DNA of 30,926 bases from an uncultured Clostridia bacterium (GCA_946186535.1 CAMHNT010000001.1:1-30926), one strand, 5' to 3'. Numbered from the stretch's first letter, positions 1 to 8,581 are shown. Notes: generated from the sequence alone by a model not told the origin. Numbers and translations: made by a program.

Positions 1-71
1 GAGTTTTAGTACAACGTTTGAATTTAAAATAAATTTAACGTAATAACATATTTTTGTAAACAAATTTAATT

Positions 72-77
72 TATAAT
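72..77 (+). promoter_or_regulatory. possible -10 element upstream of the first gene
   Basis: A TATAAT hexamer lies 20 bases before the start codon of the threonylcarbamoyl-AMP synthase gene. No good -35 sits at the usual distance (the region is T-rich), so this is a weak call. The 5' flank belongs to sequence outside the window. Confidence 0.35.
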
Positions 78-96
78 ACAGAAAGCAGTGTAAAAT

Positions 97-1122
97 ATGG
101 AAACTCGGCTTTTACTGCCTACAAAAGAAAATATAGAAATTGTCGGAAAGGCTCTTTACAGCGGTGAGTTGGCTGCCGTTCCGACCGAGACGGTCTACGG
201 TCTTGCCGCAAATGCGCTCAGTGGAAGCGCCGTGAAGGCTGTTTTTGAAGCCAAGGGCAGACCTATGGATAACCCTCTTATTGTTCATATCTCGGATTTT
301 GAACAGATCGAGAGGTTTAAACTTGTCAGTGAAATCCCGGAAAAAGCGTACAGGCTTGCCGAGAAATTCTGGCCCGGGCCGCTTACTATTATTATGCCGA
401 AGGGTTCCGCAATACCCGACGAGGTCAGCGCAGGACTTCAGACGGTTGCGATTCGCTTTCCGTCACATCCGGTGACTCAGGCTGTCATTACGGCGGCAGG
501 CTGTCCGCTTGCCGCACCGTCGGCGAACACCTCCGGCGCTCCGAGTCCTACGGCGGCACATCATGTAATGCACGATATGTCGGGGAAAATACCTTATGTC
601 ATTGACGGCGGAACATGCGAGGTCGGAGTCGAGTCGACCGTAATTACTGTTGCGGAGGAAGTCCCTATGCTTCTTCGTCCGGGCGGAATTACGCTTGAAC
701 AGCTTGAAGAAACAATAGGAAAAGTCAGAGTTTCCGAGGCTGTCCTGTACAAGATGAAGGACGGTCAGAAGGCGGAAAGTCCAGGAATGAAATACAAGCA
801 CTACGCTCCGAAGGCAAATCTGATATTAATAAAATCGAGCGATGAAAAATATATTGAATATGTAAACAGTCACGCAGGCGGCGACGTCGGAGCCTTGTGC
901 TATGATGAGGACGTTGAGAAGCTTTTCGTCAGAACATTCCCCTACGGCGGAAAAAACGATTACATAAAACAGGCGGAAAGGCTTTTCGATTCGCTCAGAG
1001 CTATCGATGAAACGGAGCTGAAAACGGTTTACGGAAGATGTCCCGGCACAAAGGGAACTGCTATGGCTGTTTATAACAGGCTTATCAGGGCTGCAGGATT
1101 CGAGGTGATTGAGCTTGCGTGA
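97..1122 (+). CDS. tsaC: L-threonylcarbamoyladenylate synthase, Sua5/YwlC type
   Basis: Makes threonylcarbamoyl-AMP from threonine, bicarbonate and ATP, the first step of the t6A modification at position 37 of ANN-decoding tRNAs. The protein has 341 residues. The YrdC-like catalytic domain covers about residues 8-200. It shows PTETVYGLAANA (29-40), the KGRP substrate-binding motif (53-56) and a SANTSG motif near 141. A linker with SPGMKYKHYAP leads into the C-terminal Sua5 domain (about 240-341), so this is the long Sua5/YwlC form rather than the short E. coli TsaC form. The ATG has only a weak purine-rich site upstream. The stop codon overlaps the start of coaE, so the two genes are probably translated together. 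Function is secure; the choice of symbol between tsaC, ywlC and sua5 is convention. Confidence 0.95.
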   Translation: METRLLLPTKENIEIVGKALYSGELAAVPTETVYGLAANALSGSAVKAVFEAKGRPMDNPLIVHISDFEQIERFKLVSEIPEKAYRLAEKFWPGPLTIIMPKGSAIPDEVSAGLQTVAIRFPSHPVTQAVITAAGCPLAAPSANTSGAPSPTAAHHVMHDMSGKIPYVIDGGTCEVGVESTVITVAEEVPMLLRPGGITLEQLEETIGKVRVSEAVLYKMKDGQKAESPGMKYKHYAPKANLILIKSSDEKYIEYVNSHAGGDVGALCYDEDVEKLFVRTFPYGGKNDYIKQAERLFDSLRAIDETELKTVYGRCPGTKGTAMAVYNRLIRAAGFEVIELA

Positions 1123-1714
1123 TTTTACGATAATAGGACTCACAGGTCCTACGGGCTCGGGAAAAAGCACTGTGTCGGAGTTTTTTAAAGAAATAGGATA
1201 TGTTATAATAAACGCCGACGAAATCGCAAGAAGGGCATTGATGCCGGGGAGCAGCTGTCTGAAACAGGTCTGCGGAGTTTTCGGTGAGGATATCCTGAAT
1301 GCCGACGGAACTCTTGACAGGCAGAAACTCGCCGGAAGAGCCTTTTCATCGAAGGAAAGTACGGAAATGCTCAATGATATCACTCATCCGTGGATATTTC
1401 TTCAGGTTCTGAAGATTTGCAGGGAGAATATCGACAGCGGTAAAAACAGATTTGTTTTTGACGCGCCTTTGCTTTTTGAAAGCAATTCGGATATTATGTG
1501 CGACTGTGTTGTGAGCGTGACTGCGCCGGTCGGTTTAAGGCTTGAACGGCTGAAAAAACGTGACGGACTGAGCGAGGAACAGCTGAAAAAAAGAATGTCC
1601 GCTCAGCATGACGACGAGTTTTATATCGGCAAATCCGATTTTGTGATAGACGGGTCTTTGCCGCTTGATGAAATAAAGGTTAAGGTCGAAGAAATTAACG
1701 ACAGATTTCTGTAG
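1115..1714 (+). CDS. coaE: dephospho-CoA kinase
   Basis: Phosphorylates the 3'-hydroxyl of dephospho-CoA with ATP, the last step of CoA synthesis, in the cytoplasm. The protein has 199 residues, normal for CoaE. It carries the P-loop GLTGPTGSGKS near the N-terminus, NADEIAR, LDRQKLAGRAF, the ITHPWI region, APLLFES, and an RLKKRDGLSEEQLKKRMSAQ-type lid. I chose the TTG at 1115 because GAGGTG at 1102-1107 sits 7 bases upstream; a TTG two codons earlier is also in frame. The start lies inside the last codons of the preceding gene, which implies translational coupling. The pairing with a t6A gene is not functional in any obvious way, but three more CoA-pathway genes occur 15-18 kb downstream. Confidence 0.95.
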   Translation: MRDFTIIGLTGPTGSGKSTVSEFFKEIGYVIINADEIARRALMPGSSCLKQVCGVFGEDILNADGTLDRQKLAGRAFSSKESTEMLNDITHPWIFLQVLKICRENIDSGKNRFVFDAPLLFESNSDIMCDCVVSVTAPVGLRLERLKKRDGLSEEQLKKRMSAQHDDEFYIGKSDFVIDGSLPLDEIKVKVEEINDRFL

Positions 1715-1755
1715 CTTTTTTACGGGGAAGCGTATATGATAGAAGGAGATGAATT

Positions 1756-2646
1756 ATGGCTAAATCGGCTAAATCTAAATCCAAATCAAAAAAAGAGAAT
1801 AAAGTTCCGTTTATGATAATAGCAAGCCTTCTTGGATTTTCGATACTGATACCGGTTGTTCTTCTTATTTTTTCGACTGTCTTTAACGACAAGGCGACCG
1901 AGGAGTTTACGAAGAGCCTGTATCCTGTGAAATATGAAAGCTACGTTGAAAAGTCGGCGCGGGAGTTTGATGTTGACGTGTGTCTGATTTACGGTGTTAT
2001 AAGGACCGAGAGCAACTTTAACCCCGACGCAGTTTCGAATGTGGGCGCAATAGGTCTTATGCAGATTATGCCCGAGACGTTCAGCTGGCTTCAGAACTAT
2101 CGTGCAGGATTTCAGTCCGACAAGCTTATGGACAGCGACAAACTGTACAATCCGAAGACAAATATCGAATACGGAACTTTTTTTCTGAGCTATCTTCTTG
2201 ACCGTTACGACGGAGACACATCGCTTGCGATATGCGCATACAACGCAGGTCACGGAAATGTGGATTCGTGGATAGCGGACGGTACGATTCCCGACCACGA
2301 CGTAACCTCGGAGGATATTCCTTTTGAGGAAACATCGAACTATCTGACGAGGGTAACCGAGTCAATGGAGATGTACAGGACGCTTTATTTTACGGATATG
2401 GACACGGATACATCGAGCGTTGATACGGAAAGCCTGAGTGATGATGAATCGAATGATGTCAGTGAGGACGAGAACGCTTTCGGTGATGAAGGCTTTTACG
2501 GTGAGAATGAAAACGAAAATGAGTTTGACGGCAACGGCGAAGTATATAACGATGAAAATGTTGACATAAATAATTATGAGGTTTATAATTACGATGACGG
2601 ATATTATGATGCCGGTGATTATGACAATGATGAAGTGTATTATTAG
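1756..2646 (+). CDS. membrane-anchored lytic transglycosylase (SLT/GH23) with an acidic Asn/Tyr-rich tail
   Basis: Predicted to cleave the peptidoglycan glycan strand between MurNAc and GlcNAc with 1,6-anhydro product formation. The Lys/Ser-rich N-terminus (1-17) is followed by one membrane segment (about 18-41), which places the catalytic domain outside the cell. The SLT domain spans about 60-210. It shows the catalytic Glu in RTESNFNP (Glu85), the GLMQIMP motif (100-106) and AYNAG (161-165), all classic for GH23. After residue 212 the remaining 84 residues are low-complexity and rich in Asp, Glu, Asn and Tyr, with no recognisable domain. AGAAGGAGATG just before the ATG is a strong ribosome binding site. 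The gene starts 41 bases after coaE and could share its transcript. Repeat block R1 follows its stop codon. Confidence 0.9.
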   Translation: MAKSAKSKSKSKKENKVPFMIIASLLGFSILIPVVLLIFSTVFNDKATEEFTKSLYPVKYESYVEKSAREFDVDVCLIYGVIRTESNFNPDAVSNVGAIGLMQIMPETFSWLQNYRAGFQSDKLMDSDKLYNPKTNIEYGTFFLSYLLDRYDGDTSLAICAYNAGHGNVDSWIADGTIPDHDVTSEDIPFEETSNYLTRVTESMEMYRTLYFTDMDTDTSSVDTESLSDDESNDVSEDENAFGDEGFYGENENENEFDGNGEVYNDENVDINNYEVYNYDDGYYDAGDYDNDEVYY

Positions 2647-2653
2647 GAACAAT

Positions 2654-2850
2654 GAGGTTTTTTATAAAAATGCCGGAGTGCGGCACTTTTAAGAAGTAAT
2701 ATATTGTTAAGGACTCCGTCCTTAAAACCTGCGAGGGCTCTGCCCTCGACCCGCCAGTACCCCAAGGGCACTTCCTTCGGGGCGCCTTTTGAAAAAAGCC
2801 GGGCAAAAACTTTAACAGGCTTCGCAATACAAAAAGTAGGAAAAGTCCAA
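2654..2850 (-). repeat. intergenic modular repeat R1 (A-end type)
   Basis: Fills most of the gap between the transglycosylase gene and yfmF. Read on the minus strand it begins GTTAAAGTTTTTGCCC, as other blocks do, then has a TTTTCAAAA hairpin, CCCGAAGGAAG, the hairpin CGAGGGC-AGA-GCCCTCG, TTAAGGAC/GTCCTTAA, an ATATTACT segment and a terminal hairpin of the ATGCCGnnnTGCGGCAC kind. The same order of modules recurs at 13106-13248, 28432-28651 and 30784-30926. The outer limits are approximate. It holds no gene. Confidence 0.75.
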
Positions 2851-2954
2851 AAACTATAATAGAGAAAAAACCTGGCCGGGAAAAGTCCCTGTCCTCGGGC
2901 AGAGGACTTATGTCAAGAAATGAGTCCGGAATCGGGGCAAAAAAGAGGTGTTTT

Positions 2955-4250
2955 ATGTTGGAAAAAAATGAGAATCTTAAGAGAGTGCAGATCGCTGACG
3001 TTGTGTACTTTAATACGATTTTTGACGACAGATTCAAGACAAGCAGGATCGCAGTGACTATGCTTGTCGATATGGATGAAAATAAGGTTTCGGCCAATGC
3101 TATCGTGCCGAATATTCTGACCCGTTCGTGTAAAGCTTATCCGTCGTTCCTGAAACTCAGCAGAAAGCTTGATATGATGTACGGTGCTTCACTTTCGGGA
3201 TCTAACGGCAAAATGGGCGATTTTCAGGCTATAACCCTGTCTGCCGCAAGTATTGACGACAGATACAGCCTGAGCGGAGAATCTGTTTACAAAGAGCTCG
3301 GAGAGCTTTTATGCAGCGCGCTGTTCGAGCCGAATGCCGCTGACGGTGAGTTCTGTGAAGAGGATTTCAGACAGGAGCAGAGACAGCTTCTCGATTCGAT
3401 AGACGCACAGTTCAACAACAAGCGTTCGTATTCTATGAAGAGATTCCTTGAGGTTATGTTCAAGGGAGAAAAGTACGGCATAAACAAGTACGGAACAAAG
3501 GAGCAGGTTCTTGCTCTTACGGCGAAGGACGCCTATGACGCTTATGTTAATATTATAAAAACTGCGAGAGTAGAGATCATGTGCCTCGGAAGCAGCGACA
3601 CGGAAGAGATCTGTGAGCTGTTCAGGGAGAAATTCTCGGGAATTGAGAGAAATCCTCAAAAGGGCGAGACTCTCGTTATTCCAAAAGCGGAAGAGGTCAA
3701 GGAAAGAACGGACTATCTCGACGTTGTTCAGTCAAAGCTTATTATCGGTTTCAGAACCGACTGCGCCGAGCCGAGTGAAAAGGTTCAAGAGATGAAGCTT
3801 GCGTGCGCAGTTCTCGGCGGTACGGCTCATTCGAAGCTTTTCAACAATGTCCGTGAAAAGCTCAGTCTTTGCTATTATTGTCTTTCGTCATACGATTCGA
3901 ACAAGGGTATCATGTTTATCGAAAGCGGCGTTCAGAAGGAAAATATCGAAAAAGCCAAAGAGGCTATACTCAATGAGATCGAAGAGATGAAGAAGGGCAA
4001 TATCACCGATGAGGAGATGAGCAGCACAAAGCTCAGTCTTTCAAACAAATATTTAAGTTCGGTCGATTCTTCCGCAGGTACTCAGGCGTGGTACATTTCT
4101 CAGATGCTCAAGGGCAAGAAGATTTCTCCGCAGGAGGAAGCGGAGCTCATCAATGCCGTTACCAAGGAGCAGGTCATTGAGGCTGCCAACAGACTTACGC
4201 TTGATACCGTTTATGTCCTGACGAAGGACGACAGCGAGGAGGTTGAATAA
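2955..4250 (+). CDS. yfmF: M16-family peptidase-like protein YfmF, lacking the zinc motif
   Basis: One of a pair of pitrilysin-fold (M16) proteins. In Bacillus subtilis the YfmF/YfmH family is linked to the 5-aminopentanol modification of elongation factor P. At the place where an active M16 enzyme has HxxEH, this protein has ILTRSCKAYP, so it is probably the non-catalytic partner. The remaining M16 fold is present: an N-terminal half to about residue 210, and a C-terminal half with VLGGTAHSKLFNNVREKLSLCYYCLSSY. I start at the ATG at 2955 because AAGAGGTG ends 5 bases upstream. An in-frame ATG at 2910 lacks a site and lies in repeat-flank sequence. With this start the protein is 431 residues. 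Its stop codon shares one base with the start of yfmH (TAATG), so the two are made together. Confidence 0.9.
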   Translation: MLEKNENLKRVQIADVVYFNTIFDDRFKTSRIAVTMLVDMDENKVSANAIVPNILTRSCKAYPSFLKLSRKLDMMYGASLSGSNGKMGDFQAITLSAASIDDRYSLSGESVYKELGELLCSALFEPNAADGEFCEEDFRQEQRQLLDSIDAQFNNKRSYSMKRFLEVMFKGEKYGINKYGTKEQVLALTAKDAYDAYVNIIKTARVEIMCLGSSDTEEICELFREKFSGIERNPQKGETLVIPKAEEVKERTDYLDVVQSKLIIGFRTDCAEPSEKVQEMKLACAVLGGTAHSKLFNNVREKLSLCYYCLSSYDSNKGIMFIESGVQKENIEKAKEAILNEIEEMKKGNITDEEMSSTKLSLSNKYLSSVDSSAGTQAWYISQMLKGKKISPQEEAELINAVTKEQVIEAANRLTLDTVYVLTKDDSEEVE

Positions 4251-5524
4251 TGGATATTAAAACTGTTGAAAGCAAGCTTGTAAAGGATAAGTATTATGTT
4301 CTCGACCACCCGTCGGGACTTACGATATATGTATATCCGAAGGAGGGCTACAAGTCAACCTACGCAATTTTCGGAACAAAATACGGTTCCGTCAATACAA
4401 GATTCAGAATAGACGACGGTGAGGAGATCACCGTTCCCGACGGTATCGCCCACTATCTCGAGCATAAGCTTTTCGAGAGCGAGGACGGCGACGCATTCGC
4501 AAGATATGCGAAAACAGGCGCAAGCGCAAATGCATATACATCGTTCGAGAAAACGTGCTATCTTTTCTCGTGTACTGAGAAGTTTGAGGAGTCGTTCGAG
4601 ATACTTCTTGACTTTGTTCAGTCGCCGTATTTTACTGCCGAAACCGTCGCAAAGGAACAGGGCATTATCGGTCAGGAAATAAAGATGTACGACGATTCTC
4701 CGAGCTGGAGAGTCATGTTCAATACGCTTCTCGGAATGTATCACAAGCACCCTGTCAGAATTGATATTGCCGGTACGGTGGAGTCTATCGCAGAGATCAC
4801 TGCCGAAAAGCTCTATGAATGCTACAACAGCTTCTACAACCTTAACAACATGGTTCTGTGCGTTGCAGGAAACACTACGGTTGAACAGGTTCTCTCGGTT
4901 GCGGACAGAATGCTGAAGCCGTGCGAAAAGCATAAAATCGAGAATTTCTTCGAGGACGAGCCTTATGAGGTTGCACAGGAATATATCGAGCAGAAATTCC
5001 CGGTTACGATCCCGCTTTTCAACCTCGGATTCAAGGAGAACATCGGCGATAAGGCGGCAACATCAAAGCAGCTTGCATATACGGATATTCTTCTCTATAT
5101 CCTTGCGTCGCAGTCAAGTCCGCTTTACAACAGGCTTCTTGACGAGGAGCTCATCAATGATTCGTTCAGCTTTGAATATATGGAAGGTCCGCACTATGCG
5201 GCGGTTCTCTTCGGCGGCGAGTCGAGAAATCCGAAGAAGGCTGCCGAGGTCATCAAGGAAGCAATAAGGGATTTCAAAAAGAACGGTATCGACAGGGAAG
5301 AATTTGAGATAGCAAAGCGTTCCGTTTACGGCAGCACGATCTCGGGTTTCAACAGCAACGAGAATATTGCGAATGTTCTTGTCGATATGCATTTCAACGA
5401 AAGAGAGCTTTTCGAATACGTTGACGCCGTGGCAAACGCAACAGCGGAGGATGTAGAAAACCGTCTCACAGAGATACTTGACCCGGATAATTGTACGCTG
5501 TCGGTTGTTCTTGGGGAAGATTGA
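4250..5524 (+). CDS. yfmH: M16-family zinc protease YfmH
   Basis: The catalytic member of the YfmF/YfmH pair. The inverted zinc motif HYLEH is at residues 68-72, followed by KLFESEDGDAF, and the third ligand is probably Glu143 in EQGIIGQEIKMYDD. It is 424 residues long, with N- and C-terminal M16 halves; the conserved second-half segment is ILASQSSPLYNRLLDEELINDSFSFEY. Established family knowledge links it to EF-P maturation. No efp gene is in the window, so the substrate cannot be confirmed here. It overlaps yfmF by one base, a strict operon. No intrinsic terminator follows directly; repeat block R8 begins 33 bases after the stop codon. Confidence 0.92.
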   Translation: MDIKTVESKLVKDKYYVLDHPSGLTIYVYPKEGYKSTYAIFGTKYGSVNTRFRIDDGEEITVPDGIAHYLEHKLFESEDGDAFARYAKTGASANAYTSFEKTCYLFSCTEKFEESFEILLDFVQSPYFTAETVAKEQGIIGQEIKMYDDSPSWRVMFNTLLGMYHKHPVRIDIAGTVESIAEITAEKLYECYNSFYNLNNMVLCVAGNTTVEQVLSVADRMLKPCEKHKIENFFEDEPYEVAQEYIEQKFPVTIPLFNLGFKENIGDKAATSKQLAYTDILLYILASQSSPLYNRLLDEELINDSFSFEYMEGPHYAAVLFGGESRNPKKAAEVIKEAIRDFKKNGIDREEFEIAKRSVYGSTISGFNSNENIANVLVDMHFNERELFEYVDAVANATAEDVENRLTEILDPDNCTLSVVLGED

Positions 5525-5556
5525 TTTATAATTAAATTTGAAGATATTTTTCGTTT

Positions 5557-5837
5557 AAAGTTTCGCTCAAGCCTTTTCAAAGGCTTGCGGGGTGCATGGG
5601 GCAGAGCCCCTGCTCGCTCGTCGCAACGAGCGAAACTCCTTTATGCTCCACTCAGCGGATGAGTGACGTCCCAAGAGGCAGAGCCGAAGGCGATAGCCGA
5701 TTGGCTGACGGAACTTATGCTTTAGCTGTGGGGGCAGAATAAACTTTAACATGAGATAAAGTTCGGGTGGGGGCGAACCTGCTGACAGTGGTTCGCCCCC
5801 AGGGAAAAACTTACGGTTTTAACACTTTTAACAGCCA
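5557..5837 (+). repeat. intergenic modular repeat R8 (D-end type)
   Basis: Read on the plus strand it has a series of hairpins. CAAGCCTTT-TC-AAAGGCTTG is at 5568-5587. GGGGC-AGA-GCCCC is at 5598-5610. CGCTCGT-CGCA-ACGAGCG is at 5615-5632. A central segment follows, and then the end hairpin GGGGGCGAACC/GGTTCGCCCCC at about 5769-5800. Bases 5643-5801 are identical, in inverted orientation, to 19507-19665. Compared with the copy at 22011-22232 it carries about 80 extra bases in the middle. No open frame here has coding support. Confidence 0.85.
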
Positions 5838-5853
5838 AACAAATTAATTACTG

Positions 5854-5881
5854 CCCGACTGCGATTTCGCTTGCAGTCGGG
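5854..5881 (+). terminator. hairpin upstream of lgt, possible terminator
   Basis: CCCGACTGC (5854-5862) pairs perfectly with GCAGTCGGG (5873-5881) around a 10-base loop. A run of five T follows only about 10 bases later, so it may be a weak terminator for yfmF-yfmH or a leader hairpin of lgt. It lies just outside repeat R8. Confidence 0.45.
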
Positions 5882-5917
5882 TTCGGTCAGTTTTTAAGAA
5901 AAGAAAGGATAATTAAA

Positions 5918-6739
5918 ATGTCATCATATCATGTTGAATTTCCGGGGCTCGGGTGGAGCTTTGACGTTTCTCCGATTGCCTTTTCGATAGGGGATTTTTC
6001 GATTTATTGGTACGGTATTATCATAGCGGCAGGCTTCATTCTTGCGGTAATATACTGTATGAGAATCGCAAAGAAGCACAACGTCAACGAGGACAAGCTT
6101 TTAAACTGCGTTATCGTAGGTCTTATAACCGCCATAATCGGCGCAAGGCTTTACTACGTTTTTTTTAGCTGGGACAGCTTTAAGAACGATCCGATAAAAA
6201 TACTTAACATACACCAGGGCGGACTGGCGATATACGGAGGTCTTATCGGCGCACTGATCGGAGGACTCACGGTTGCGAAGATTCAGAAGATGAAAATTCT
6301 CCCGATCCTTGACGTTGCGGTCCTCGGTTTTCTCATCGGTCAGGGAATAGGCCGCTGGGGAAATTTCATGAATCAGGAGGCTTTTGGTTCGGAAACCGAT
6401 CTTCCGTGGAGAATGGTTTCCGAGAGAACGGGCGGTTTCGGCGTTCACCCGTGCTTTTTCTATGAATCGGTATGGTGTCTGCTCGGGTTTGTGATCCTGC
6501 ATTTTGTTCGGAAAAAACATCTTAAGTATGACGGTCAGATATTCTATATGTATCTTGTCTGGTATGGTTTTGAGAGAAGCATAGTTGAGGGGCTGCGTTC
6601 GGACAGTCTCTATCTGCCGTTTGCGCCGATAAGAGTTTCTCAGCTTCTTTCTGCTGTTCTGTTTCTTACGGGTCTGGTTCTGCTCATCGTCAACAGGAAA
6701 AAATCTATTCCTGAAACTCATGATACTAATCCCTATTAA
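5918..6739 (+). CDS. lgt: prolipoprotein diacylglyceryl transferase
   Basis: Transfers diacylglycerol from phosphatidylglycerol to the lipobox cysteine of prolipoproteins, in the cytoplasmic membrane. It has 273 residues with about seven membrane segments. The Lgt signature GRWGNFMNQEAFG is at 145-157, IHQGGLAIYGG at 98-108, and the C-terminal YGFERSIVEGLRSDSLYL region carries the conserved Arg residues. AGAAAGGAT precedes the ATG at good distance. lgt stands alone here, between repeat R8 and a hairpin-rich gap, and reads toward the convergent ohrR operon. Confidence 0.96.
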   Translation: MSSYHVEFPGLGWSFDVSPIAFSIGDFSIYWYGIIIAAGFILAVIYCMRIAKKHNVNEDKLLNCVIVGLITAIIGARLYYVFFSWDSFKNDPIKILNIHQGGLAIYGGLIGALIGGLTVAKIQKMKILPILDVAVLGFLIGQGIGRWGNFMNQEAFGSETDLPWRMVSERTGGFGVHPCFFYESVWCLLGFVILHFVRKKHLKYDGQIFYMYLVWYGFERSIVEGLRSDSLYLPFAPIRVSQLLSAVLFLTGLVLLIVNRKKSIPETHDTNPY

Positions 6740-6820
6740 AAAATAGACTTTCTACTTTTTAATAGCACCGTAGATGCATCGGGATTGTATGAGACGTCAA
6801 TTGAGCTATAACGCGTTTCT

Positions 6821-6856
6821 TTCTCTAATAGAAAGTGTCTGCTTTCTATTAGAGAA
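6821..6856. repeat. 15-bp perfect inverted repeat between lgt and ohrR
   Basis: TTCTCTAATAGAAAG (6821-6835) and its exact reverse complement (6842-6856) flank a 6-base spacer. No T-run follows on either strand, so it is not a textbook terminator. It could be an RNA 3'-end stem or a protein-binding site. The rest of 6740-6890 shows nothing that I can identify. Confidence 0.6.
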
Positions 6857-6890
6857 TAGTATGAAACCGAATAAAAATTCCATATCTACG

Positions 6891-6929
6891 CTTCAAGGGG
6901 ACGCTCAGTCAAAGAGCGTCCCCTTGAAG
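6891..6929. terminator. strong hairpin between convergent lgt and ohrR
   Basis: CTTCAAGGGGACGCTC pairs with its exact reverse complement across a 7-base loop (16-bp stem). It begins 4 bases beyond the ohrR stop codon. On the plus strand TTT follows; on the minus strand the T-run is displaced by about 15 bases. It most likely ends transcription of ohrR and perhaps also of lgt. Confidence 0.65.
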
Positions 6930-6933
6930 TTTA

Positions 6934-7392
6934 TCACTGTTCTCCGCCGTTGATTTCCCTTAATGTACCGAGAACCCTATAGAGCGTTCTGTAAAACTGT
7001 ACCGCTTCTTCCGGTTCAAGCTTCATGCACTGTCCCATAGCCGTCGGAACTTCAGCCGCTCTTTCCTTCAGACCTTCGCCCTCCTCTGTTATTGAAACAA
7101 TCAGAGCTCTCTCGTCCTTTTTCGAACGGTTTCTTTCGACATAGCCCTTGCTTTCAAGCTTTTTCAGTACAGGCGTCAGAGTTCCGGAATCAAGGAACAG
7201 CACGTCTCCGAGTTCCCTGACGTTACAGCTCTTCTTCTCCCACATAACCATCATGACAATATACTGAGTATACGTCAGGTCGAGCTTATCAAGGTGCGGC
7301 TTATAGGCTCTTATCAGCTCCTTTGCACAGGCATAAAGCGGAAAGCAGAGCTGATTTTCAAGCTTCAGACAGTCGAATTTCAAGTCCTCCAT
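6934..7392 (-). CDS. ohrR: MarR-family organic peroxide sensor OhrR
   Basis: A winged-helix repressor that senses organic peroxides through one reactive cysteine. The N-terminus LKLENQLCFPLYACAKELIRAYKPHLDKLDLTY closely follows the Bacillus subtilis OhrR sequence as I remember it. That places the sensing cysteine at Cys16 (ENQLCF). The DNA-binding part is LFLDSGTLTPVLKKLESKGYVERNRSKKDERA, with the beta wing at RSKKDERA. I use the ATG at 7392 because GGGGAG lies 4 bases upstream and the N-terminus then matches OhrR. An in-frame ATG 27 bases earlier would run into the preceding gene. The protein is 152 residues. It is the last gene of a minus-strand operon with a glutathione peroxidase, a TSCPD protein and a CDF transporter. 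OhrR-like boxes lie at the operon promoter, which points to autoregulation. Confidence 0.9.
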   Translation of the reverse strand: MEDLKFDCLKLENQLCFPLYACAKELIRAYKPHLDKLDLTYTQYIVMMVMWEKKSCNVRELGDVLFLDSGTLTPVLKKLESKGYVERNRSKKDERALIVSITEEGEGLKERAAEVPTAMGQCMKLEPEEAVQFYRTLYRVLGTLREINGGEQ

Positions 7393-7411
7393 AGTTCTCC
7401 CCTTCAAATGT

Positions 7412-8515
7412 TCAGTCACTGTAATCCGAATCCATAATTATATCAAAAATATAATCAGGACAGACCTCATGGAGCTCCGACATTACAGCTTCCCTGACCT
7501 CATTCGCATCACATTCAAAATCAACCACCAAATCGAACATAGCGTATTTTATGTTTGCCTCGGCATAAAAACCGTGCATCTGCAAAATTTCCGGATGAGT
7601 CTTTACGACGTCTTCAACAAGTCTTTTTATCTTTCCGAACTCACCCGACGTATTCGAAGCGTAAACTCCGACAGTAAGAATTATTCCGAATTCAAACATA
7701 ATCTCCGCCGAGATTTTCCTTGAAAGCTTGTGAATTTCCCTTGCGGTCATATTGTCGTCAACTTCAATATGAGCCGTGCCTATTATCTTAGTCGGACCGT
7801 AGCTGTGAAGAGTGAGGTCATAGGTACCCTTGACCTCATCGTAGCCGTTTATTTTCTGTTTTATCTTCTCCGTCAGCTCGCTGTCGAACCTCACGCCGAT
7901 AATACTGTTCAGTGTATCGGTGAGGATTTCGACGCCGGCTTTTATGATAAAAAGAGAAATTATCGAGCCCATTATCCCCTCAAGGTTTAGCCCCCATATC
8001 ATTCCGACAAGTGCCGTTATCAGCGTTCCTGCCGAAAGAACCGCATCTGAAAACGCGTCGGTACCGCTTGCAATAAGCGACTGGGAGTTAAGCTTCTCAC
8101 CCATACCCTTTACATATTTTCCGCACAGAAGCTTTGCGGCGATTGCCGCAGCAATAACTATAATCGAAGCTATCGAATAGTCTGTTTCCTCAGGGTGGAA
8201 TATTTTTATCACCGACTCCTTAAGCGAGGTCAGACCGGCGAGAAGTGCAATTAAAGATATTGCAACAGCCGTAAGATATTCTATTCTTCCGTGACCGTAA
8301 GGGTGCTTTTTATCAGGTGCCTTCGCCGAAAGCTTGGTACCTACGATCGTTATCACCGAGGAAAGTGCGTCGCTCAGATTGTTGACTGCATCAAGCACAA
8401 TAGAAATCGAATTTGCGATAAGTCCTACCGCCATTTTGAAGGCAACCAGAACCACATTCACAGCAATTCCGATAACGCTTGTTCTTATGATTCTTCTGTT
8501 TCTTTCTGTTGTCAT
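7412..8515 (-). CDS. cation diffusion facilitator (CDF) metal exporter
   Basis: Predicted to export divalent cations from the cytoplasm by proton antiport. It has 367 residues: six membrane helices in about the first 210, then a long cytoplasmic part. The metal site in helix 2 is Asn45-x3-Asp49 (DAVNNLSDALSS), and in helix 5 it is DxxxD (SGTDAFSDAVLS). The loop HPYGHGRIEYL is typical of the family. An N-D-D-D site is known in manganese-type CDFs such as pneumococcal MntE, so manganese or iron is more likely than zinc; this is inference. The C-terminal region is longer than a single CDF cytoplasmic domain, with a second ferredoxin-like stretch (about 290-367). Co-transcription with peroxide-defence genes fits a role in metal balance under oxidative stress. 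Confidence 0.9.
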   Translation of the reverse strand: MTTERNRRIIRTSVIGIAVNVVLVAFKMAVGLIANSISIVLDAVNNLSDALSSVITIVGTKLSAKAPDKKHPYGHGRIEYLTAVAISLIALLAGLTSLKESVIKIFHPEETDYSIASIIVIAAAIAAKLLCGKYVKGMGEKLNSQSLIASGTDAFSDAVLSAGTLITALVGMIWGLNLEGIMGSIISLFIIKAGVEILTDTLNSIIGVRFDSELTEKIKQKINGYDEVKGTYDLTLHSYGPTKIIGTAHIEVDDNMTAREIHKLSRKISAEIMFEFGIILTVGVYASNTSGEFGKIKRLVEDVVKTHPEILQMHGFYAEANIKYAMFDLVVDFECDANEVREAVMSELHEVCPDYIFDIIMDSDYSD

Positions 8516-8581
8516 TTATTTGTTCAACACCCTTTTACCAATATTCTCAAAAAGCCTTATCCTCAAGACCCTTATGACATA

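Noticed and set aside
5603..5830. Possible tRNA or known small RNA in the paired stems of R8
   Set aside because: No cloverleaf and no T-loop sequence; the stems recur in other copies with changed sequence, which fits a repeat family better.
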